NCBI GenBank assembly: GCA_023387655.1
Contig: JAEWHR010000152.1
Span: 17,019 to 81,018 of the forward strand
Reading direction: 5' to 3'
From: Bacillota bacterium
Lineage (GTDB): Bacteria; Bacillota; Clostridia; Lachnospirales; Lachnospiraceae
Length of the DNA: 64,000 bases
The position numbers and the translations under genes were made by a program. Of the stretch, positions 1 to 7,060 are shown one piece after another. The notes below the pieces were generated by a model. That model was not told the DNA's origin, did no database searches, and saw nothing but the letters and a program-made list of their open reading frames with translations. Within the stretch, counting starts at the first letter, position 1. The number at the start of each line of letters is the position of its first letter.

Positions 1-52
1 TTAGCTCCCCTAAAGATACAATTCCACGTTTCGCCATACTGATTCTATCCAT
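1..52 (-). CDS. 5' end of an unidentified gene (runs off left edge)
   Basis: Only the first 17 codons are in the window, reading MDRISMAKRGIVSLGEL. The start is an ATG at 52-50 with a perfect AGGAGG seven bases upstream, which makes this a convincing translation start. It lies 18 bases downstream of the GH130 stop codon on the same strand, so it is probably co-transcribed with it and may belong to mannan or mannoside metabolism. The visible residues do not identify a family. Confidence 0.55.
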   Translation of the reverse strand, partial: MDRISMAKRGIVSLGEL

Positions 53-70
53 CACATTGCCTCCTAAGAA

Positions 71-1093
71 TTAAAGAATTCCGATGGTATTATCATCTCC
101 ATTTACTACATGATGTTCTTTGATATAATCAACAATTTCATCAACCGTAGTAAATGCTAATCCTACATAACTGTCTGCTGCACCATAATAAATTGCTATC
201 TTACCACTAGCCGCATCAGTTAAAGCAGCACATGGGAATATAACATTAGCTACAAACCCTTTTTCTTCATAATCCATCTCTGGTGTTAAGATAAAGTTAC
301 CAGAACGATATTTTACGATAGAAGGATTCTCAAGATCTAAGATTGCAGCTCCCATGCTATATACATAACCATTGCAGGTACCTGTAACACCATGGTAGAA
401 CAACAACCATCCTTCACTCGTTTCAATTGGTGCTGCTCCACCACCTATCTTTAATGATTGCCACCACTGATTATAACCCTTAGTCATAACATGTCTATGC
501 TTGCCCCAATATACTAGATCAGGACTCTCACTCACAAAGATATCTCCAAATGGTGTGTGACCGCTATCGCTAGGTCTGGTTAGCATGACAAAGTTTCCAT
601 TAATCTTTCTTGGGAACATCACACCATTTCTATTAAATGGTATGAATGGATTATCTAATCGAATAAATGTTTTAAAATCATCCGTTTTCGCTAAGCCTAA
701 TGCTGCTCCATAAAAATCAGTACACCAAATAATATAATATGTATCTTCTACTTGAATTAGTCTTGGATCATAAGCATAACGAGGCATATATGATTCGCCT
801 TTTTCATTCACAAAAGCGATCTTTTCTTTTTCATAAGTCCAATGAATAGCATCTTTACTATAACCTAAATAAAGATGCGGAACTCCGTTGATTTGTTCAC
901 CACGAAATACTCCAATAAATTCCCCTTTGTAAGGGATAACTGCACTATTAAAAATTCGTGCAACTCCAGGCAATGGATTCCGTCCAATAATTGGATTTTC
1001 GGAATATCTCCAAACAGGACCTGGACAATCTACAGGCTTTTCCTGCCATGGAATATTTGGTAGGTTCTCGGTATACATCGTAACTTTACTCAT
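71..1093 (-). CDS. GH130 beta-1,4-mannoside phosphorylase
   Basis: The 340-residue protein is predicted to cleave beta-1,4-mannosides with phosphate, releasing alpha-mannose 1-phosphate in the cytoplasm. It has the five-bladed propeller layout of GH130. The N-terminal stretch NPIIGRNPLPGVARIFNSA and the YDPRL motif near residue 109, whose Asp matches the family's general acid, are clear, as are the Arg and His residues of the phosphate site region. There is no signal peptide. Length fits the GH130_2-like mannooligosaccharide phosphorylases, but mannosyl-glucose phosphorylase activity cannot be excluded. The start is supported by AAAGGAG eight bases upstream. The gene is separated from the mannan operon by a terminator and appears to have its own promoter near 1240. 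Family is secure; exact substrate is inferred. Confidence 0.9.
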   Translation of the reverse strand: MSKVTMYTENLPNIPWQEKPVDCPGPVWRYSENPIIGRNPLPGVARIFNSAVIPYKGEFIGVFRGEQINGVPHLYLGYSKDAIHWTYEKEKIAFVNEKGESYMPRYAYDPRLIQVEDTYYIIWCTDFYGAALGLAKTDDFKTFIRLDNPFIPFNRNGVMFPRKINGNFVMLTRPSDSGHTPFGDIFVSESPDLVYWGKHRHVMTKGYNQWWQSLKIGGGAAPIETSEGWLLFYHGVTGTCNGYVYSMGAAILDLENPSIVKYRSGNFILTPEMDYEEKGFVANVIFPCAALTDAASGKIAIYYGAADSYVGLAFTTVDEIVDYIKEHHVVNGDDNTIGIL

Positions 1094-1234
1094 GGTATCA
1101 TTCTCCTTTGGGTATATGAAATTCTAGCTGTCTAATCATGCGTTATAATCAATTTTTTTGGTAAATGATATCCTAACTGCATATGTGCTACTTTTACACA
1201 ACTTATGAGAAAAAAGTACCAGTTCTTTACCATA

Positions 1235-1263
1235 TTATAACACATATTACCATTATACACTAG
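1235..1263 (-). promoter_or_regulatory. Candidate promoter of the GH130 gene
   Basis: Read on the minus strand, TGTTATAAT (1243-1235) is an extended -10, with a weak -35 (TAGTGT, 1263-1258) 17 bases upstream. The 11-mer TGTGTTATAAT is identical to the -10 region of the GH26 operon promoter near 19040, suggesting shared control. It overlaps the inverted repeat at 1247-1278. Confidence 0.45.
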
Positions 1264-1278
1264 CTTTTTATGGTAATT
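1247..1278. promoter_or_regulatory. Inverted repeat ATTACCAT / ATGGTAAT over the GH130 promoter
   Basis: A perfect 8-base inverted repeat (1247-1254 and 1271-1278) flanks the -35 region, and a third half-site TTACCAT lies at 1228-1234. This placement suits an operator. The regulator is unknown; the LacI-family gene at 19587 is one candidate. The rest of the 410-base gap between GH130 and the upstream gene holds only the terminator described separately and a TTGCAC-N8-GTGCAA inverted repeat at 1342-1361. Confidence 0.4.
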
Positions 1279-1365
1279 TTAAGTAATAAATTCGCTCTAT
1301 TATTTTGTTTTTAAGTTAGAAATTATAATATTGCATTATTATTGCACTGTCTTGTGTGCAAAACA

Positions 1366-1408
1366 GAGCTGTTACAAATCAATGTTAAAAACCGATTTGC
1401 AACAGCTC
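1366..1408 (-). terminator. Terminator after the mannan ABC operon
   Basis: Arms 1366-1380 (GAGCTGTTACAAATC) and 1394-1408 (GATTTGCAACAGCTC) pair over 15 positions with one mismatch. On the minus strand a short TTTT follows. It lies about 100 bases downstream of the last solute-binding gene and separates that operon from the GH130 gene. Confidence 0.6.
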
Positions 1409-1503
1409 ATGCTTAACTATTGCAATTATTAAAATCTTCTTACATTCCTAACACTTTTAACTAATATATTTAAGTTATTTTTTCTTAAAGTTAATCCGCC
1501 TTG

Positions 1504-2952
1504 TTATTTAAAGAATTTATCCAAAGCTTCCTGAACTATGTTCTTTGTCTCTTCTGCGTACTGAGCTGCGGTCTTTTCACCCCACATAATTGGTACCATG
1601 GAGAAATTATCACCAAGACCTAGATTACCCCACATATCAAATTGTTCTCTCGTACCCATCATCTCTAGGTACTCATAATTTCTCTCTGTCATCATCATAT
1701 TCTGGAACCATTCTACATCATCACGAAGTTCTAAATCTCCCTGATACCAATTGGTCCAATCATAGAATACGTTATAAACTAACTCAGGGTCTTCAACACC
1801 GTTTGGAATAAAGTAATAGTTACCAGCTGTTTTCATCATCTTATTATTTTCATAGCTTCCACTTGGACCAGTTGGCCATGGCACACATGCAATTTCAAAA
1901 CCAACTTCTGGAGACTTACCGAAATCTTTAAAAATCCATGCTGCTCCAGTAAAGAAACAACTCGCTTGTTGTGCATAAAGCATATTATTAATGTTCCAAT
2001 CATCTTGATTCCAAGGTGCTGCAGTATGATCTTCATTGTAAATCTTATACATAAAGTCCATTGCTTCAACGGTAGCAGGAGAACTTAATGTTTCTGTCCC
2101 ACTACTAGCAATTGAGGTACCATTAGACATACATAAGTTTTCTAAAAGAACGGTCCACCATCCGGAATAACCATAAATATCTGTAGTACCATCACCATTT
2201 GTATCCTTTGTGGTTGCAATTAAGTACTCTCTAAATTTCTCCCAAGTCCACTCTCCTCTATCATAGAGATCTTGTGGATTTTCAAGCCCAGCATTTTTGA
2301 TCATATCAAGATTAAATGACAATGGATTACCACCAAGCTGATCCGTTTTAGAAACAGGCTTAAATAAGTAATTATTTTCAATTCCAGTAAAGGAAAGGTA
2401 AGTCAATACATTTTGATCATTGTAGATATCGCTATCTGCTGCCGCAAATTTGGAAATATCCATAGCATATCCGCTTAATACCGCTGGAGCACCAAACTGA
2501 AGGTCTGTTTCGTAAATATCTACGTCTGGTTTACCGGACATAATAGAAGTATTAATACTTTCTATAGCACCATCCCAGGTAAGGTTAACAAAACGGAACT
2601 CTATGTTATACTTTTCCTCAATTGCTCTCATGTTATCTAATTGCATCTGTGCCAATTCAACATCTGTAACTTCTGGGTTATCCTCAATTGCATCATGGTC
2701 AGTGGTATAGTAATGCTCATACCATGTTCCTACTTTAATAATTCGCTTTCCATCAGGAGTATACTCGGCACGTCCATTTCCAGATGGTTTTGGTGCTGGT
2801 GTATTTTCCGGAGCTTTGGTTGCTTCTGCCGTAGGTGTCAAAGTTTTATCGTTATTACTAGGTTTATCCTCATTCTTACTGCATCCTGCAATAGAGAACA
2901 TCATTGCAACGGTTAATCCAAGAGCTAAGATTTTATTCATTCTTTTCTTCAT
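1504..2952 (-). CDS. Extracellular sugar-binding lipoprotein of an ABC importer
   Basis: This 482-residue protein is the substrate-binding component of an ABC sugar importer (family 1 solute-binding protein), anchored to the outer face of the membrane. The N-terminus is MKKRMNKILALGLTVAMM followed by the lipobox SIAGC with Cys near residue 24, then a Pro/Thr/Glu-rich tether. The mature part has the typical two-lobed SBP motifs, including GKPDVDIYETD and tryptophan-rich stretches. An upstream in-frame ATG at 2964 exists, but GGAGGG sits five bases before the ATG at 2952, so 2952 is preferred. It is the last gene of the operon, behind the repeat lipoprotein and the second permease pair, its likely partners. 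The ligand is inferred to be mannan-derived oligosaccharide. Confidence 0.88.
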   Translation of the reverse strand: MKKRMNKILALGLTVAMMFSIAGCSKNEDKPSNNDKTLTPTAEATKAPENTPAPKPSGNGRAEYTPDGKRIIKVGTWYEHYYTTDHDAIEDNPEVTDVELAQMQLDNMRAIEEKYNIEFRFVNLTWDGAIESINTSIMSGKPDVDIYETDLQFGAPAVLSGYAMDISKFAAADSDIYNDQNVLTYLSFTGIENNYLFKPVSKTDQLGGNPLSFNLDMIKNAGLENPQDLYDRGEWTWEKFREYLIATTKDTNGDGTTDIYGYSGWWTVLLENLCMSNGTSIASSGTETLSSPATVEAMDFMYKIYNEDHTAAPWNQDDWNINNMLYAQQASCFFTGAAWIFKDFGKSPEVGFEIACVPWPTGPSGSYENNKMMKTAGNYYFIPNGVEDPELVYNVFYDWTNWYQGDLELRDDVEWFQNMMMTERNYEYLEMMGTREQFDMWGNLGLGDNFSMVPIMWGEKTAAQYAEETKNIVQEALDKFFK

Positions 2953-3092
2953 ATTGCCCTCCATTCACGCGCTAGGTCTTGCGCATATTTGATAAATAAT
3001 GTGCTAAAGATTAAGCAGACATATTCTCAGATTGATAACAAGGGTTACCAATTTAACTAACAACAATCTTTATGGTATTAGGAAAATAGGTC

Positions 3093-4994
3093 TTACTCTG
3101 CAGGATAACCAATGGTTACACTGTATACTTCCCAAGCTTGCTCTCCTTCCGCTTGCAAAATTGCCATTGAGCTTGCAAAATCTTCCGTACCAAGCGCTGC
3201 TACAATCTGATCATAAGTTATCTGACACTTATTTCCTTCCGAGTTCTTAGCAGCTGTGCCTTGTGAAATTCTAGTCCATCCATATGGAGCTCCATCACCA
3301 GGAACTGCTACCAACCATACATTACCAGGAGAATTATAGCTAATTGTTACTACACAGCCTGGTTTTAAGAGGGAAGCATCAAAGGTTCCGTTGTTAATCG
3401 TTGTATTTACACCAGCCTGAGCCCATCCATCTGCTTTTACTTCAAATCCTTCAATTGCAACTTCATCTTTTACCTTTACCATAGGAGGAGCGTATTCACC
3501 AATCGTTACACTATATACTTCCCAAGCTTGATCGCTTTCACATTGAAGTATGTTTATATAACTTGCAAAGTCTTCTGTTCCTAGTGCTTCTACAATTTGC
3601 TCGTAAGTAATTTGACACTTATTATTCTCATCATTTTTCGCTGCTGTCTGTTGCTGAATTCTAGTCCAGCCAAATGGTGCTCCATCCACTGGAACTGCTA
3701 CTAACCACATATCACCATCCGATTTATAATTGATTGTAACAACAGAACCTGGTTTAAGTAGGGAAGCATCAAAGGTGCCACCATTTAATGTAGTATTTAC
3801 ACCAGCTTGTGCCCATCCATCTGCTTTTACTTCAAAACCTTCAATTGCAGCATCATTCATTGTTGCAGGAAGTTGTTTCGCTTCATAACCTATCGTTACT
3901 GATTTAATTGACCATGCAGCATCTCCTTCACCTTGTAAGATAGCTAAAGAACTAGCAAAATCCTCGGTTCCAAGAGCTTCCACGATTTGATCATATGTAA
4001 TTTGACATATAGAATTGCTATCATTCTTTACTGCAGTTTGTTGTTGAATTCTAGTCCATGGGTATGGAGCACCATCTACTGGAACTGCTACCAACCATAC
4101 ACTACCTTCTGATGTATAGTTAATAGTAAGAATAGAACCTGGTTTTATTAAACTAGCATCAAAGGTACCAGCATTTATTGTAGTGTTAACACCAGCCTGA
4201 GACCATCCATCACCACTTACATTAAACCCTTCAATTTCTACTGCATCTTTCACTTTCGTTAGGTTAGACCAATCTGATTCACCGAATCCATCTGGCTTAT
4301 CAAAGGAAACCGTAGTATCTACTGCCATTGGATTACCATTGGCATCGCGGATAACAATATTGTCAATATAAAGATCTGCTGAACCGAATCCTAAATTTTT
4401 TCCATTATCGGTTTCTTTTGTAAGGACGAAGAAGTTTTTAGCGCCAGTTACAAAATACTGAGCTTCGTTATCTAATTTACCAACTGCCTTGTTTGGATTC
4501 TTTGTTTCAAGATATACTGACCAAGGATCTCTGGATTCTTTTCTATCTGCTCCACTATATGCATAGACATTTCCTGAAACAGCACGGAACGTTCCATCCT
4601 CATATATAATCGTTACGTCCATTTCTATGGAACGTACTTCGGCAACCTTATCTCCAAGTAAACTTGAAGTATCAATTGCAATATAAGGAACCTTATCTTC
4701 CTGTATATCAACCTTTAATTGCTTCGAACCATTAAAATCTTCAACGGATAATACAGACTTATCTGCATTGCCAGGAGCTGTATTTAACTCAATAAATCCA
4801 TAATTACCATCTTCAAAATCAATACCTACGAAAGGTATTGGAGTTGGTGTTGCAGTTGGTCCCACAGTAGCTGTTGGTGCTACAGTTACTTTGTCTGTAT
4901 CTGTAGGCTTATCCTCCTTTTTACTACAAGCAGAGATAGCAAAAATCATAACTAACACAAGAAAAATAGCTAAAAATCTTTTCTTCTTTAACAT
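3093..4994 (-). CDS. Surface lipoprotein with three tandem 130-residue repeats
   Basis: The 633-residue lipoprotein has a signal peptide ending in AISAC (lipid Cys near residue 23), a Thr/Pro linker (TATVGPTATPTPIP) and a unique beta-rich domain of about 190 residues. Three repeats of exactly 130 residues follow, each with EGF(N/E)V, DGW(S/A)QAGVNTT, GTFDASL(I/L)KPG, VWLVAVP, WTRI, CQITY(D/E)QIV and ALGTEDFAS. The aromatic-rich beta pattern suggests a carbohydrate-binding domain; I do not recognise a named CBM family for the repeats. The ATG at 5021 is rejected because AAGGAGG lies just before the ATG at 4994. It sits between the second permease pair and the last binding protein, so holding mannan at the cell surface for import is a reasonable inference. 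Confidence 0.85.
   Translation of the reverse strand: MLKKKRFLAIFLVLVMIFAISACSKKEDKPTDTDKVTVAPTATVGPTATPTPIPFVGIDFEDGNYGFIELNTAPGNADKSVLSVEDFNGSKQLKVDIQEDKVPYIAIDTSSLLGDKVAEVRSIEMDVTIIYEDGTFRAVSGNVYAYSGADRKESRDPWSVYLETKNPNKAVGKLDNEAQYFVTGAKNFFVLTKETDNGKNLGFGSADLYIDNIVIRDANGNPMAVDTTVSFDKPDGFGESDWSNLTKVKDAVEIEGFNVSGDGWSQAGVNTTINAGTFDASLIKPGSILTINYTSEGSVWLVAVPVDGAPYPWTRIQQQTAVKNDSNSICQITYDQIVEALGTEDFASSLAILQGEGDAAWSIKSVTIGYEAKQLPATMNDAAIEGFEVKADGWAQAGVNTTLNGGTFDASLLKPGSVVTINYKSDGDMWLVAVPVDGAPFGWTRIQQQTAAKNDENNKCQITYEQIVEALGTEDFASYINILQCESDQAWEVYSVTIGEYAPPMVKVKDEVAIEGFEVKADGWAQAGVNTTINNGTFDASLLKPGCVVTISYNSPGNVWLVAVPGDGAPYGWTRISQGTAAKNSEGNKCQITYDQIVAALGTEDFASSMAILQAEGEQAWEVYSVTIGYPAE
3096..4241 (-). 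repeat. Three in-frame tandem repeats of 390 bp
   Basis: Units run approximately 4241-3852, 3851-3462 and 3461-3096 on the minus strand, each encoding a 130-residue module (the last about eight residues shorter). The two C-terminal units are most alike (both start AIEGFEVKADGWAQAGVN), implying a more recent duplication, while the first has diverged (VEIEGFNVSGDGWSQAGVN). Confidence 0.85.
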
Positions 4995-5136
4995 ACTACT
5001 CCTCCTTATACTATATATCATTTTTCTTTCAGTAAATCTTTGTTACTGTCAGAATGAATTAGACGGTATAAACCATTCTTTTTCGGATTATACCAAAAGC
5101 TAAATCAACTCCTTCCCACAACTCTATACAAATCGG

Positions 5137-6129
5137 TTAACCAACAATACCGCTTCGTTCCACACCTTCAATAAATCGTTTCTGTAGTACTACATATACA
5201 ATAATGATCGGTAAGATAACTAATACGATACCTGAATATAAATATAACTTTGAAATTCCTGGTGTCATTATCTTATCTACATTTGATATGGTATCTTGCA
5301 ACGTAGTGATTTTCTTACTTATAACGATGTTAGGATTAATATTAAATAGATTTGCAAAAAATGTATCATTGTACTGCCAAACTAAAGAAAATATAGCAAC
5401 AGTTAATACAGATGGAATTGCATTCACTAACATGATTCGAAAGTAGGTATACCACATACCAGCCCCATCCACAAAAGCCGCCTCTTCAATCTCTTTCGGT
5501 AATCCTCGAAAGAATTGATTGAAAATATAGATATAAAGACCGGAACGCAAACCACTGCCTAGCAATGTCATAATAAACATTGGCTTAACTGATCCAAGAT
5601 AGTTATTTACCTTGCCTGTAAGAAGTGAAAATATTCCAAAAGGATCAAACTCCTGAAAGGTTACATAAATCGGTAAAATTACTGTATGCGTCGGAATGAT
5701 TATCATCACAATAACCATTCCAAATAACAACTTTTTCAGTGGGAAATCAAATCTTGCAAATCCATAACCGACCATAGAACAAACCACTACTTGAATCACC
5801 ATAAGACTAAGAACATAAGCCAAAGAATTTGCTAATGTTTTTACGTAATCAAGGCGTAACCATGAGAGTCTATAGCGCTCAAGCGTCGGATTCTGAGGTA
5901 TGATATACACTAATTTATTAGCAAAATCTGAGTCTGAGAAAAATGAATTGCTTATGATACCTATGACGGGACCCAAAATGACATAGCAAATTCCAATCAA
6001 AATGACCATTCTTAATAAAAAGATAAGAGCATTTTTGGATTGTCTTATGTATTTTCTTCTCTTATTCGCAAAATGCTTATCATTCTTTAAGTTTTCGATT
6101 TCAATTTTTAATCTTTGTATTAATTCCAT
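5137..6129 (-). CDS. ABC sugar importer permease, MalG type (second pair)
   Basis: A 330-residue inner-membrane permease of the carbohydrate-uptake CUT1 type, forming the channel with the protein encoded immediately upstream. It has about six membrane helices and the EAA coupling loop EIEEAAFVDGAGMWYTYFRI. A cytoplasmic charged N-terminus of about 35 residues precedes the first helix, longer than usual for MalG proteins. Two adjacent ATGs exist (6132 and 6129); AAGGAG lies three and six bases before them, favouring the second. It is 13 bases downstream of the MalF-type gene. No ATPase gene is nearby, as is common for CUT1 systems in Firmicutes that share an MsmX-type ATPase. Confidence 0.88.
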   Translation of the reverse strand: MELIQRLKIEIENLKNDKHFANKRRKYIRQSKNALIFLLRMVILIGICYVILGPVIGIISNSFFSDSDFANKLVYIIPQNPTLERYRLSWLRLDYVKTLANSLAYVLSLMVIQVVVCSMVGYGFARFDFPLKKLLFGMVIVMIIIPTHTVILPIYVTFQEFDPFGIFSLLTGKVNNYLGSVKPMFIMTLLGSGLRSGLYIYIFNQFFRGLPKEIEEAAFVDGAGMWYTYFRIMLVNAIPSVLTVAIFSLVWQYNDTFFANLFNINPNIVISKKITTLQDTISNVDKIMTPGISKLYLYSGIVLVILPIIIVYVVLQKRFIEGVERSGIVG

Positions 6130-6142
6130 CATACACTCCTTT

Positions 6143-7060
6143 CTAGTTATAATAGAATGTCCTTTTCGATATTAATCCACAAACAATTGCGAGGAATAAA
6201 CATACAATAAGCATACTAACTAAACTCATTAATGATCCAAGTCCATAATCTTTCCCCGTGAAGATGGTATCATAAGATAATTTTACAACGGCACTGCTTG
6301 AAAACTTGTCAACGACTGTGTATACAATATTTGTTAAAATCAATGGCATTATCATTGGGAAAGTTACTTTCCAAAATGTCTCATACCCAGTCGCACCCTC
6401 AATTTTTGCTACCTCATAAAGTGAATTTGGAACTGACTGTAAAGCTGCAATAAAAATAATAATCTGAACTCCAGAAGCTGTGATAATACCACTAATATGC
6501 CCTACGGCTGATATGATATAATCAAAAAACACATCAGGTATAGCAAAATTTTGAAAGAGGTTTATATAATATCCAATATTAATATTAGTTGAGGTTGCAC
6601 TAACGATTTCTTCTGGTGAGGATGCAATTCCAATCCCCATAATTCGAGTCGAAGCTTCAATAGCGGTTTGAATCGCATCGGAGTTTAGGATAACAGGTAT
6701 GAAAAAAACTGCTCTTACAAATGTTCTTCCTTTAAAATCTTTATTTAACAGTAACGCAATAAAAATACTAAAGAAGATAATCATCGGTACATCTGTAACA
6801 ATTCCTATCAACGATGAAGTTAGTACCTCCTTAAAGGTTGGATGAGCAGCAAATAATTCTTTAAAATTAGCCAATCCTGTATAGGTTAAGGAATAGCCGA
6901 CCCCACCGTCTTGAATGGTTGCCACCGACATACCAAAATTTATGGTCATAATTAAGCTTCTTAGATAAAACAAAATAAATCCGATTAACCATGGAGAGAT
7001 GAAAAGTAAACCAACAATAGCTCTTTTATGTCTAAGTGCTAATTTTTTTCGTTTTTTCAT
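6143..7060 (-). CDS. ABC sugar importer permease, MalF type (second pair)
   Basis: A 305-residue inner-membrane permease with six predicted helices and the EAA loop YEVAKIEGATGYETFWKVTFP. The start begins MKKRKKLALRHKRAIVGLLF, and its ATG overlaps the stop of the DUF5696-like gene by four bases (ATGA at 7057-7060), implying translational coupling. A large loop (about residues 125-180) containing SSPEEIVSATSTN separates helices three and four, somewhat longer than in classical MalF-like importers of this size. It is expected to pair with the MalG-type protein encoded next. Confidence 0.87.
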   Translation of the reverse strand: MKKRKKLALRHKRAIVGLLFISPWLIGFILFYLRSLIMTINFGMSVATIQDGGVGYSLTYTGLANFKELFAAHPTFKEVLTSSLIGIVTDVPMIIFFSIFIALLLNKDFKGRTFVRAVFFIPVILNSDAIQTAIEASTRIMGIGIASSPEEIVSATSTNINIGYYINLFQNFAIPDVFFDYIISAVGHISGIITASGVQIIIFIAALQSVPNSLYEVAKIEGATGYETFWKVTFPMIMPLILTNIVYTVVDKFSSSAVVKLSYDTIFTGKDYGLGSLMSLVSMLIVCLFLAIVCGLISKRTFYYN

